The notes under the pieces were generated by a model that did no database searches, was not told the DNA's origin, and saw only the letters and a list, made by a program, of their open reading frames with translations. DNA of 64,000 nucleotides from an uncultured Latescibacterota bacterium (GTDB taxonomy: Bacteria; Latescibacterota; UBA2968; UBA8231). A program made the translations under genes and the position numbers. The stretch is from positions 4,056,599 through 4,120,598 of the forward strand of contig OX638377.1 in the NCBI GenBank assembly GCA_951813615.1. Direction: 5' to 3'. Of the stretch, positions 1 through 8,286 are shown in pieces (positions within the stretch are counted from its first letter, which is position 1; each line of letters starts with the position of its first letter).

Positions 1-434
1 GAGCGAGTGGCAAATAAAGCGCGAAGCTGCGCACGGCCCCGCTGGCCATTCACTTCGAGACTATCCAAGCGCAAGCCGCGCCAATCCGGGGAAGCAAGCT
101 GGACAGCCAAGTCAGCACTGAGGCGGTGCTGATAGGCTCTGGCTAGTCGGCGGCGATAATGCTCGACAAGGTGGGTAAAGCGCAAATCGGATAGCAAGTC
201 CCGATATGCGTCCAGCGACTCTTCGAAATAGTCGCCAAAGGTCGCCGTAGCAAACTTGTCCACGGCCAAGTGCTCGCTCACTAGGCGGTCAGCCCCGCCG
301 GCGCGCTCACTGTTGGGAGCCTCTAGCAGCGCGTTCAGCTGCGCCACGGTTGCCGTCGCCCAAGCCACGTCCGCCCTGCCCTCGCTTGGGCTGACCAACG
401 CCAACACCACAACCGCGCTAAGGAGACGGTTCAT
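1..434 (-). CDS. MlaC-like lipid-binding/ABC transporter auxiliary protein (partial, 3' end beyond the window)
   Basis: The first 144 codons are visible; the gene runs off the left edge. The N-terminus has a hydrophobic signal-like stretch (LLSAVVVLALVSPSEGRA). Residues roughly 55-100 resemble MlaC/Ttg2D proteins: a 'VDKFATATFGDYFEES' segment followed by a helix ending in YRRRLARAYQHRL, the place where MlaC proteins carry their 'FxxxLxxxYaxxL' motif. MlaC proteins are periplasmic phospholipid carriers of the Mla pathway, so a role in outer-membrane lipid transport is likely but inferred. The start codon (ATG ending at 434) overlaps the end of the upstream TolC-like gene by 17 bases, so the two are probably co-translated. 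The family call rests on sequence feel in a partial protein. Confidence 0.6.
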   Translation of the reverse strand, partial: MNRLLSAVVVLALVSPSEGRADVAWATATVAQLNALLEAPNSERAGGADRLVSEHLAVDKFATATFGDYFEESLDAYRDLLSDLRFTHLVEHYRRRLARAYQHRLSADLAVQLASPDWRGLRLDSLEVNGQRGRAQLRALFATR

Positions 435-1785
435 CGCGTGGGATTAGTTCGAGTCCGCCCGCGGCCTTTTCGAGGCGGGCGACGCTGAGGTTGAAGTCGT
501 ACAGGGCTTCGCCGTAGGCTTGTTCGCGGCGGGCCCAAGTCTCAAAGGCGGCGATCAACTCGCCGATGGTCTGCGGGTCGAACTCAAAATCGTCGCGGGC
601 TTCCCGCAGCCACTGCCGGGCCAATCGCCGGCTCTTACGCGCGTCTTGCAGGTCGCGGTCGGCGCGGCGATAGTCCAAATAGGCGCGGCGGACATCTAAG
701 CGAATCCCCTCCTGCGCGCTCGGTACGCGCACTTCGAGCGCGCGGTATTCAGCGCGAGCCCTATCTACATCTGCTGCCAACAAGTGCCATTCCAAGGATT
801 GCCGCACTCCAATGAAGACGCCGCCGTTGAAAAAGTTAAACTCGTCTTTGACGAATGGGTTCCTCTGGTCCGTGCGCCCAGGGGCCACGGCGTAGCGCAA
901 GCCACCGCCGACAAACACTTGGGGCTGGTACGCAGCGCGGGCGGCTTGCGTGAGGGCCTGTTTGGCGGCGAGGCCCGCTTGCAACTTGCGCCATTCCGGT
1001 CGCAGGTCGAGAGCCTGTGCGACCAATTCGTCTAAGGACGGGACTGAGGCCGCTACCGGCGCGAGTCGCTCGGCCTGGAGCACGAGTGGCGCATCGCTGG
1101 GCAGGCCCGTGCGCCAAGCCAACGCCGCCCGCGCCAAAGCCAATTGGTCGCCCACTTCGCGCTGCTGCACGGCCAAATCGAGCTGAGCCAGTCGCAACTT
1201 GTAGCGGTCAGACGACGAGAGCGCAGGGTCGTCATCCAGTTCCTCGGCTCTGCTGGCCAACTCATCGCTCACGCGCTGCGCCAAGGAGTTCAGATCTTGC
1301 GCCAACAGCAGTCCGTAGTACAGCTCCTTGACGGCAAAGGCCACGTCCAACCGAGTCTGCGACAGGTCGGACTGCTCCACATCGACCCCTCGGGTGGCGG
1401 CTTCGTTTAAATGGCGGCCGAGGCTAAAGGGATAGAGCGGCTGCACAAATTGCAGTTCGGCGCGCGCGAAAGGCCCCAAGGATCGGAACCCCGTGGTATC
1501 AGAGGGCGGGTTGAACACACTGCCCATGGCGTCTGGGACTAGGCCGCTTTCGCTGTCGATGCGCAGGCGAGGGAGGATTTTGGCGGCTGCAGCTTGGCGG
1601 CGGCGGGCGTCAGCCGATTCGACCTTCCAGCGGCCGCTCGCAACCTCGCCATCGCGGTCCAAGGCGCGGTCGATAAGCTCAGTCAGCGTCCAGCGCTTGT
1701 CGGGCATTTGGGCGCGAGCCGGGAGGGAGGGCAAGCACATGGCGAGGGCACAAACCCCCAGCCATAAGGGAGCGCAAATTTGCAT
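418..1785 (-). CDS. TolC family outer membrane efflux protein
   Basis: A 455-residue protein of normal length for the outer membrane efflux protein (OEP/TolC) family, which forms trimeric channels across the outer membrane and periplasm for RND, ABC or MFS exporters. It starts with a clear signal peptide (about residues 1-25, ending ARA before Q). The rest is alanine/leucine/arginine-rich alpha-helical sequence in two similar halves (YYGLLLAQDLNSLAQRV in the first half; RRAYLDYRRADRDLQDA in the second), as expected for the two OEP repeats. It precedes and overlaps the MlaC-like gene, suggesting an envelope-transport operon continuing to the left. No good ribosome-binding site precedes the ATG at 1785, so the exact start is a little uncertain. 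The substrate cannot be told. Confidence 0.85.
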   Translation of the reverse strand: MQICAPLWLGVCALAMCLPSLPARAQMPDKRWTLTELIDRALDRDGEVASGRWKVESADARRRQAAAAKILPRLRIDSESGLVPDAMGSVFNPPSDTTGFRSLGPFARAELQFVQPLYPFSLGRHLNEAATRGVDVEQSDLSQTRLDVAFAVKELYYGLLLAQDLNSLAQRVSDELASRAEELDDDPALSSSDRYKLRLAQLDLAVQQREVGDQLALARAALAWRTGLPSDAPLVLQAERLAPVAASVPSLDELVAQALDLRPEWRKLQAGLAAKQALTQAARAAYQPQVFVGGGLRYAVAPGRTDQRNPFVKDEFNFFNGGVFIGVRQSLEWHLLAADVDRARAEYRALEVRVPSAQEGIRLDVRRAYLDYRRADRDLQDARKSRRLARQWLREARDDFEFDPQTIGELIAAFETWARREQAYGEALYDFNLSVARLEKAAGGLELIPRDEPSP

Positions 1786-1849
1786 GCCAATGGGAAAACT
1801 CAGCGGCGGAAGAAGCGGAATTCGCGGTGGTAGCGCGGGTCCGTCATTA

Positions 1850-1895
1850 TTTTTCTAACTTGTTAAAAATAGTTAAGTTAATATATAGATTACGC
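1850..1895. promoter_or_regulatory. AT-rich divergent promoter region with an inverted repeat
   Basis: Between the divergent TolC-like gene and the uvrA-like gene the base composition drops sharply to AT-rich. At 1856-1880 there is an inverted repeat, TAACTT then 13 bases then AAGTTA. A weak plus-strand promoter can be drawn as TTGTTA (1860-1865), 16 bases, TATATA (1882-1887). The repeat could be an operator for a small dimeric repressor controlling efflux, but this is inference; no regulator gene is adjacent. Confidence 0.35.
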
Positions 1896-2003
1896 GATTT
1901 AGCGTCAATGCTCCAGCCCGTCTGCTTCTTGGATTGTACAACACCCGAACCCTATGTTTTATGCACCTATGTTTTCCTTAAAATGCGCGAATAGGCGGGC
2001 GCC

Positions 2004-4757
2004 ATGCAGCCGACTTTAGTCGTCCGGGAGGCCTGCGAACACAACCTGCGCGCCGTTTCCTTGGACCTGCCCCACGAATCCCTCGTGGCCGTCAGCGGCC
2101 CATCCGGGTCGGGCAAGACCTCCCTCGTATTGGACACGATTTACGCCGAAGCGCGCCGGCGCTTTCTCGCGGCGCTGGACCAAGGAGGCGGCTGGCGCGC
2201 TTTGCGCGTGCCCAAGGCTGGTCGCATCGACGGCTTGGCCCCCGCCCTCGCGCTGGCCGGGGCGGCGGGCCACCAGAGTCCGCGAGCCACAGTGGCGACC
2301 CTGTCCGGCCTGTACGATCTATTGCGCCTGCTCTTCGCCCGCGTCGGGCAGCCCGGCTGCCTCCACTGCGGCGGACAGGTGCAGACGCATCGCTTTGAGG
2401 AGGCAAACGAAGCGGCTGCGAGCCTGCCAGAGGGCACCCGCCTGATGATTCTCGCGCCGCGCCGCCCGCGAGAAGACGAGACGCCCGAGCAGGTACTCGC
2501 CGCGATCGACCGCGCCGGCTACCGCCATGTGCGCCTCGACGGGCAAGACCTGCTGCTGGAGGACATCGCACCCGAACGCGTCGCCTGCGCCCAGAACCTA
2601 TACGTGGTCGTCGATCGCCTCGTCGTCAAAAAGGGCATCGCACGCCGCCTACAAGGGTCGCTGCAGGCAGCCTTGGAAGCAGGCGACGGCCAAGTGGTGC
2701 TTTCCACCGCAGACGCAGGCAGCGACCTAATTTTTGCCGTACGACCAGCGTGCTCGGCCTGTGGCGCACCCTTCCCGCCCCTAGAACCCGCGCTGTTTTC
2801 CTTTAATAGCGCGACCGGAGCCTGCGCGACGTGCCGGGGCCTCGGAGTGCAGAGCGGCTTGAGCAGCGAGCAGATCTTTGCCGGTGGACAGGCCACGCTC
2901 GAAGGGGCCTTGGGGGCCCTGTGGCACGACTTTGGCCACGGCGATTTGCGCGACCGCCTGCAAGCCTTCTGCCGGCGGCACCAAGTCGATCCCGAACAGC
3001 CCGTGGGCGACTGGCCAGACCAAGCGGCCGAACGGCTGTGGCACGGCGAGGGCCGCCGATTCATCGGGCTAGCGCGTTGGCTAGAGCGTATCAGTGCCAA
3101 AGCCGAAGGCGAGGAACTGGCCTATCTGGAGGAACGCCTCGACGACGCGCCGTGCCCTAGCTGCGACGGGGCGCGCTTGCGGCCCGAATCCCTCGCCGTG
3201 GAATTGGGTGGAGCGTCGATTGCCGCAGTCGGTGAATGCGCAGTTGTCGCGGCGACCGAGTGGCTCAACAACCTCGATTTCCCCGCAGCTACAGCCCCTG
3301 TCGGCGAGGCCATCCGCGCCCAGATCAGCCGCCGACTGAACCTCTTGCAAGAGTTAGGGCTAGAGTACCTGCAACTAAACCGCCGCGCCGACACCCTGTC
3401 GAGCGGGGAGTTTCAACGACTGCGCCTCGGGGCCGCCCTGTCGTCGGGCACCACCCAGATGCTCTACGTACTCGACGAACCCAGTGCCGGTCTGCACGCG
3501 CGCGACGCAGTCCAGCTTCTGGACGCGCTCAGGGCACTGCGCGACGCCGGGAACTCCGTGTTCCTAATCGAACACGACTCGGCACTCTTGCGCGGGGCCG
3601 ACTGGCTGGTCGACATGGGACCGGGCGCGGGGATCGCCGGAGGACAGGTCGTGGCCGAGGGCACGCCGAGCGAGGTAGCGGCCACCGAATCTTTGACCGG
3701 ACGCTATCTGCGCGGAGCGCTGCAATTGCCGCGCACCCAAGCGCGCCAGCCACAGGGCTGGTTGGTTCTCTCCGGTGCCCGCGGCCACAACCTGAGCCAA
3801 CTCGAAGTAAAATGGCCATTGGGGACCTTGACCTGCGTGACCGGGGTTTCCGGGTCGGGTAAAAGCTCGCTGGTCAGCCACACCCTGCATCCGCTCTTGG
3901 CGGCCAAACTGCACGGTGCCCAGCGTCGTCCCCTGCCCTATGACTCTTGCTCAGGTATCGAGCAGGTGGCGCGCGTCGTCGCGGTCGATCAGCGGCCCAT
4001 CGGTCGCAGTGCGCGCTCGAACGCGGCGACCTACACGGGATTGCTAGCGCCGATTCGCCGCCTGTTCGCCGACCTACCCGAAGCCCGCCTGCGGGGCTAC
4101 CGGCCCGGCCATTTCAGCTTCAACGCCCCAGAGGGAGCCTGCGACCTGTGCAAGGGTCGGGGAGTGCACAGCACGCGCCGGGGCGCATTCGACGACCTCG
4201 AAGTCGTCTGTCCCGCTTGCAGCGGACGGCGCTACCGAGCCGAGGTCTTGGACGTGCAATTCCATGAGCACCACATCGCCGAAGTGCTAGAGCTGAGCGT
4301 GGCCGCAGCGAGCGAGCTTTTTGCAGCCGTGCCCCAAGTCGCCCAGCGGCTAGAAACCCTCACAGAAGTGGGCTTGGGCTACTTGCATCTAGGCCAACCG
4401 GCGACCAGTTTTTCCGGCGGCGAAGCGCAGCGGGTTAAGTTAGCGGCTGAACTGGGCCGCTCGCGCCAAGATCACGCGCTCTACATCCTCGACGAACCGA
4501 CCTCGGGCCTGCACTTGGAGGATGTGCGCTTGCTGCTCGCGCTGTTGCAGCGCTTAGTTGACGAGGGCAATACCGTAGTGGTAGTCGAACATCACATCGA
4601 ATTCATCGCAGCCGCCGACTGGGTCATCGACTTGGGGCCAGAAGGCGGGGAAGCTGGCGGGGCAATCACCGCTTGCGGCCGCCCCGAGGAAGTGGCTGGC
4701 ACGGCCGACTCCCACACAGGGGTGTACTTGCAGAAGCTGTTTGCCACGCAAAATTGA
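2004..4757 (+). CDS. UvrA family excinuclease ATPase (divergent paralogue)
   Basis: A 917-residue double ABC-ATPase of the UvrA family, which scans DNA for bulky lesions in nucleotide excision repair. Walker A of the first half is GPSGSGKTS (residues 32-40); the second half has GVSGSGKSS. ABC signatures are LSSGEFQRLRL and FSGGEAQRVKL, each followed by a Walker B (YVLDEPSAGLH and YILDEPTSGLH). Zinc-finger cysteine pairs are CSAC..CATC in the first half and CDLC..CPAC in the second. Some stretches highly conserved in housekeeping UvrA are altered: the region that normally reads like 'SIDQKTTSRNPRST' here reads LALAGAAGHQSPRAT. I therefore regard it as a paralogue rather than assign the symbol uvrA. 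UvrA-like paralogues have been tied to drug tolerance in some bacteria; the divergent TolC-type gene makes that worth noting but proves nothing. No strong ribosome-binding site precedes the ATG. Confidence 0.88.
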   Translation: MQPTLVVREACEHNLRAVSLDLPHESLVAVSGPSGSGKTSLVLDTIYAEARRRFLAALDQGGGWRALRVPKAGRIDGLAPALALAGAAGHQSPRATVATLSGLYDLLRLLFARVGQPGCLHCGGQVQTHRFEEANEAAASLPEGTRLMILAPRRPREDETPEQVLAAIDRAGYRHVRLDGQDLLLEDIAPERVACAQNLYVVVDRLVVKKGIARRLQGSLQAALEAGDGQVVLSTADAGSDLIFAVRPACSACGAPFPPLEPALFSFNSATGACATCRGLGVQSGLSSEQIFAGGQATLEGALGALWHDFGHGDLRDRLQAFCRRHQVDPEQPVGDWPDQAAERLWHGEGRRFIGLARWLERISAKAEGEELAYLEERLDDAPCPSCDGARLRPESLAVELGGASIAAVGECAVVAATEWLNNLDFPAATAPVGEAIRAQISRRLNLLQELGLEYLQLNRRADTLSSGEFQRLRLGAALSSGTTQMLYVLDEPSAGLHARDAVQLLDALRALRDAGNSVFLIEHDSALLRGADWLVDMGPGAGIAGGQVVAEGTPSEVAATESLTGRYLRGALQLPRTQARQPQGWLVLSGARGHNLSQLEVKWPLGTLTCVTGVSGSGKSSLVSHTLHPLLAAKLHGAQRRPLPYDSCSGIEQVARVVAVDQRPIGRSARSNAATYTGLLAPIRRLFADLPEARLRGYRPGHFSFNAPEGACDLCKGRGVHSTRRGAFDDLEVVCPACSGRRYRAEVLDVQFHEHHIAEVLELSVAAASELFAAVPQVAQRLETLTEVGLGYLHLGQPATSFSGGEAQRVKLAAELGRSRQDHALYILDEPTSGLHLEDVRLLLALLQRLVDEGNTVVVVEHHIEFIAAADWVIDLGPEGGEAGGAITACGRPEEVAGTADSHTGVYLQKLFATQN

Positions 4758-4777
4758 ACTAACCGAGGAGACATTCA

Positions 4778-5947
4778 TTGGACCTACAAAAAATACAAGC
4801 CTATATGCAGCAAGAGGTAATCGGCGCTTGGTTGGTGTACGATTTTCGCGGCGGCAATCCGGTCTTGTGGCAGTTGTTGGGCCAGCGGCGGCAGACGACC
4901 CGGCGCGTCTTTCTCATCGTGCCAGCGGGGGGCGAACCGCGCTTGCTCGGCTCGGCGGTCGAGCCGGAGGCCCTCGCCGGGCTGGGCATAGACATCGCCC
5001 ATTACGCTAGCTGGGAACAGCTCCATGCCCTGTTGCGCGATGCAGTGGGAGATCTGCCACAGGTAGCAATGGAATACTGGCCCGGAGGAACGCTGCCCAC
5101 GGTCTCTTGGGTCGATGGCGGCACCTTAGAACTGGTGCGATCCCTCGGCCCCGAGGTGGTATCTTCGGCCGATCTGTGCCAAGTCGCTTTAGCCACCTGG
5201 AGCGCGGACGCGCTCGACTCGCACCGCGACGCCTGCCGCCAAGTCGCCGAGGTCAAGGACGCGGCCTTTGAATACATCCGTGACCGGCTCCACACCGGCC
5301 TCACCGAATTCGACGTCCAATCATTCATCGTCGCCGAACTGGAGCAGCGCGGCCTCGACAGCGGGCATCCGCCGATCGTCGGCGTCAATGGCAACAGCGG
5401 CAATCCACACTACGAGCCGCACGCGGACACCGCCGCCCCCATTGAGCGGGGCGCTTGGATCCTCATCGACCTGTGGGCGCGCCACCCCGGCGAGCAGCAC
5501 GTGTTCGGCGACATGACTTGGGTCTCCTTTGCCGGGTCGCGCGTGCCAGCGGCTCACGCCGAGGTCTTTGCCGCAGTGCGCGAAGCACGCGATCAAGTGC
5601 TGGCGCGGCTCGACGCCGCATGGCACGCCGATGAAGTGCTACAGGGCTGGCAACTCGACCAGGTAGCGCGCCAAGTTATGACAGCGCACGGCTTAGACGA
5701 GCAATTCGTCCACCGCACAGGGCACAGCCTCGGCCCCGGGCCGAGCATCCACGCGCTAGGCGTAAACCTCGACGACTTGGAAACCCACGACGCGCGGTCA
5801 ATTCTGCCGGGCACGGGCTTTTCCGTCGAGCCAGGCGCGTACCTACCGGAGTTCGGCGTGCGGCTCGAAGTCAATGTGTACGTAGATCCAGAGACCGGTC
5901 CGGAAGTTACAACCCCCATCCAAAACGAAGTCATCCTCTTGCTTTGA
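4778..5947 (+). CDS. M24 family metallopeptidase (Xaa-Pro aminopeptidase-like)
   Basis: A 389-residue pita-bread-fold peptidase, the family that includes methionine aminopeptidase and Xaa-Pro dipeptidases. All five expected metal ligands are present: D231 (LIDLWAR), D245 (FGDMTW), H316 (HRTGHSLG), E351 (SVEPGAY) and E364 (VRLEVN). The N-terminal ~150 residues would be the non-catalytic creatinase-type domain. The start is a TTG at 4778, chosen because GAGGAG lies 7 bases upstream and no ATG fits. It follows the uvrA-like gene by 20 bases, and its stop codon overlaps the start of queC (TTGA), so the genes are likely co-transcribed. It is cytoplasmic, as no signal peptide is seen. The precise substrate cannot be assigned. 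Confidence 0.9.
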   Translation: MDLQKIQAYMQQEVIGAWLVYDFRGGNPVLWQLLGQRRQTTRRVFLIVPAGGEPRLLGSAVEPEALAGLGIDIAHYASWEQLHALLRDAVGDLPQVAMEYWPGGTLPTVSWVDGGTLELVRSLGPEVVSSADLCQVALATWSADALDSHRDACRQVAEVKDAAFEYIRDRLHTGLTEFDVQSFIVAELEQRGLDSGHPPIVGVNGNSGNPHYEPHADTAAPIERGAWILIDLWARHPGEQHVFGDMTWVSFAGSRVPAAHAEVFAAVREARDQVLARLDAAWHADEVLQGWQLDQVARQVMTAHGLDEQFVHRTGHSLGPGPSIHALGVNLDDLETHDARSILPGTGFSVEPGAYLPEFGVRLEVNVYVDPETGPEVTTPIQNEVILLL

Positions 5948-6615
5948 GCCTCGCAATCGTCCTCGTCAGCGGTGGGCTCGACTCCTGTGTCACCGCCGCC
6001 ATTGCCGCCCGCCGCGGGCCACTGGCCTTTCTCCACCTGCGCTATCGCCAGCGCACCGAGAAACGCGAATTCGCGGCGTTTTCCGCCCTCGCGGATCATT
6101 TCCAGGTGGAGACCCGCCTCGTGGTGGACGTCGACTACATGCGCCAGATCGGCGGCTCCAGCTTGGTCGATACAACCCACCCCATCCCCGAAGACGACGC
6201 CACAGCCGACCTGCCCACCACCTACGTCCCCTTCCGCAACGCCAACCTACTCGGCGTGGCTGTAGCTTGGGCCGAGGTCATCAACGCAACCGATATCTAC
6301 CTCGGCGCCCACGAAGCAGAGAGCCACTACCCAGACTGCCGGCGGGAGTTTTTCGCCGCCTACGAGCGCATGGTCGCCGCGGGTACCGGCCCACAAACCC
6401 AAGTCCGCATCCAGACCCCGCTCATCGACTGGGACAAAGCCGCCATCGTCCGCTGCGGCCTAGCGCTTTCCGCCCCCCTGCACCTGACCTGGTCCTGCTA
6501 TCAGCGCGAAGACCTCGCCTGCGGGCGCTGCGAGAGTTGCCGCATGCGCTTGGCGGGCTTTCGCCGGGCGGGTGCCGACGATCCCTTGCCCTACGCCTCT
6601 ATTCCAAGGAGCTAA
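5944..6615 (+). CDS. queC: 7-cyano-7-deazaguanine synthase QueC
   Basis: QueC converts 7-carboxy-7-deazaguanine to preQ0 with ATP and ammonia, on the pathway to queuosine in tRNA. The 223-residue length fits. The PP-loop ATP-binding motif SGGLDS lies at residues 9-14, and near the C-terminus are the four cysteines of the zinc site (CYQREDLACGRCESC). A TTG start at 5944 overlaps the stop of the upstream M24 peptidase gene, arguing for translational coupling. queF, the next-but-one enzyme of the pathway, lies about 11 kb downstream on the same strand, on the other side of the restriction-modification island. queD and queE are not in the window. Confidence 0.93.
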   Translation: MSLAIVLVSGGLDSCVTAAIAARRGPLAFLHLRYRQRTEKREFAAFSALADHFQVETRLVVDVDYMRQIGGSSLVDTTHPIPEDDATADLPTTYVPFRNANLLGVAVAWAEVINATDIYLGAHEAESHYPDCRREFFAAYERMVAAGTGPQTQVRIQTPLIDWDKAAIVRCGLALSAPLHLTWSCYQREDLACGRCESCRMRLAGFRRAGADDPLPYASIPRS

Positions 6616-6618
6616 CCC

Positions 6619-8202
6619 ATGCTAATCGGCTACGTCAGCGACGAACGCTACATCGCCCTGCACGACGTGCAGTTCGAAATCGCCAACGAAAACCTGCACG
6701 TCGAAACCCGCTCGCGGGCCACCGGCGAAGTCTTCGCCGACGTCCCCCCCGGCCCCTACACTGTGACCTTGCAAAAAGACGGTTTCGGCCCCAAGCGCGG
6801 ACAAATCAACATCCACCCCGAGCGACCGCACCACTTCCGCTTGCTCGCCCATCAGTTGCTCGGCTACGCTTGGCCCAAGTGGGTCCAAGCGGGCGAGCAA
6901 TCCGAGTTCCGCGTCCACTCGCTCGAAGCCTACCGCCTCGATTTGTGGCGCTACGGCTGGGAAAAAGAGCACATCCGCCCGCTGGGCTGGTTCGACGAGC
7001 ACGGGCCGCGCGCCACCATGCAGATCACCCCAGACGGCGACTACACGCAGACCGGAGTGACGTGGAACAAGTTTGGTTACACTAGCCCCAACCACAAGCA
7101 GTTCGTCACCGCGCCGGAACGCTCTGGCCTGTACTACTTCCACGCCAAAGGCGAGTCCGGCGCGTTCTTCTCCTTTCCCTGGATCGTCGCCCCAGCCGCC
7201 CCCAGCGCAGACATCGCAGTCCTCGCCGCCAACATCAACTGGAACGCGTACAACAATTTTGGCGGGCGCTCCAACTACATCCACCCCGACTGTTTTCCGT
7301 CCACGCCGACGATCAATGCCCGCCTAGAGCTGAAGCGCTACACCGACCGCGAACACCTCAACTACGACGCCGAGGACTACGCCCCCCTTTCCTTCGACCG
7401 ACCCGAGCCACTCAACCACGTTCCCGAGGACGCCCAGATCACCGATCCCATCGCGGGACGCGCCGCCTCGCACGTGGCTCCGGCCGAGTGGCGACTCCTC
7501 GGCTGGCTAGAGCGCGAGGATTATGCCTACGACCTGTACGCCGAGACCCAATTTCACTTTGACCAGCTCGACCTCGACCAATACAAAATCCTCATCATCA
7601 CCACCCATCCCGAGTACTGGTCGCGCAAGATGTACTACGACGTCAAGGCGTGGGTGCGCGAGCGCGGCGGCAAACTCATGTACTTGGGCGGCAACGGCCT
7701 CAACTGCGAAGTGGAGATGCTCGACGAGCAGACGATGAAGGTCAAAAACGGCGATATGCGCCTCCAACGGGCCGAGGGCCTAGAGAGCCGCTTTCACCAG
7801 TACCACGAGTCCGAGGCCAACCTGCTCGGCGTGGTCTGTACCACGGCGGGCATTATGACGGCCGCGCCGTATCAAGTCCTCGCCGCCGACCACTGGATTT
7901 TCGCCAACACCGGCGTCAAAAACGGCGAGACCTTCGGCGAGGCCAGCCTGCACGAGCGGGTACCCGGCGGTGCCTCCGGCCACGAGACCGACAAGACCTC
8001 GCCCTCTTCGCCCCCCAACATCGAAATCATCGCCCGCGGCCTCAACCCCGACCGCGGCGGCGCGGAAATGGTCTACTACGAGACGAAGAGCAACGGCGCG
8101 GTTTTTTCCGTCGGCTCCATCACCTATCCGGCCTCAATTCTCGTGGACGAGACCGTCTCGCGCATTACCACAAACGTCCTCGAACGCTTTGGCGCAGCAT
8201 AG
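6619..8202 (+). CDS. N,N-dimethylformamidase large-subunit-like protein
   Basis: A 527-residue protein resembling the beta/large subunit of N,N-dimethylformamidase, whose C-terminal domain family is widespread in uncultured bacteria. Recognisable stretches are the N-terminal small beta domain (residues 1-75, with VPPGPYTVTLQKDGFG, like a carboxypeptidase regulatory-type fold), a middle part with NINWNAYNNFGGRSNY, and the C-terminal part with YLGGNGLNCEVEM and DHWIFANTGVKNGETFG. The known enzyme hydrolyses an amide bond with a mononuclear iron; whether this homologue does so is not established. The ATG has AAGGAG 8 bases upstream, and the gene follows queC by three bases. Its last ~110 bases and the following ~40 bases recur, diverged, after hsdR (17029-17180). 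Confidence 0.75.
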   Translation: MLIGYVSDERYIALHDVQFEIANENLHVETRSRATGEVFADVPPGPYTVTLQKDGFGPKRGQINIHPERPHHFRLLAHQLLGYAWPKWVQAGEQSEFRVHSLEAYRLDLWRYGWEKEHIRPLGWFDEHGPRATMQITPDGDYTQTGVTWNKFGYTSPNHKQFVTAPERSGLYYFHAKGESGAFFSFPWIVAPAAPSADIAVLAANINWNAYNNFGGRSNYIHPDCFPSTPTINARLELKRYTDREHLNYDAEDYAPLSFDRPEPLNHVPEDAQITDPIAGRAASHVAPAEWRLLGWLEREDYAYDLYAETQFHFDQLDLDQYKILIITTHPEYWSRKMYYDVKAWVRERGGKLMYLGGNGLNCEVEMLDEQTMKVKNGDMRLQRAEGLESRFHQYHESEANLLGVVCTTAGIMTAAPYQVLAADHWIFANTGVKNGETFGEASLHERVPGGASGHETDKTSPSSPPNIEIIARGLNPDRGGAEMVYYETKSNGAVFSVGSITYPASILVDETVSRITTNVLERFGAA

Positions 8203-8239
8203 CCAAAGCACCCGTTTGGCCTTATTCTAAAATGTTTTG
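8088..8239 (+). repeat. Left direct repeat bracketing the R-M island (3' end of the dimethylformamidase-like gene)
   Basis: This ~152-base segment covers the last codons of the dimethylformamidase-like gene plus about 40 bases after its stop codon. It matches 17029-17180 at about 85% by my own base-by-base count, with no gaps. The match includes an identical GCGGTTTTTTCCGTCGGCTC block and an AAACGTCCTCGAACGCTTT block, and it extends past the stop codon. The restriction-modification genes lie exactly between the two copies. Confidence 0.85.
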
Positions 8240-8246
8240 ACCACCC

Positions 8247-8275
8247 GTAGGGACGACTCTTAGAGTCGCCCCTAC
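8247..8275. repeat. GTAGGG...CCCTAC palindrome (REP-like), copy 1
   Basis: A 29-base near-perfect palindrome with 14-base arms (GTAGGGACGACTCT / AGAGTCGCCCCTAC, one mismatch) and a single central base. It lies between the dimethylformamidase-like gene and hsdM, just before the hsdM ribosome-binding site. It shares its ends and geometry with the palindromes at 11187-11215, 11463-11489 and 48758-48787. In RNA it would form a strong hairpin. Confidence 0.75.
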
Positions 8276-8286
8276 AAGGAATCCCG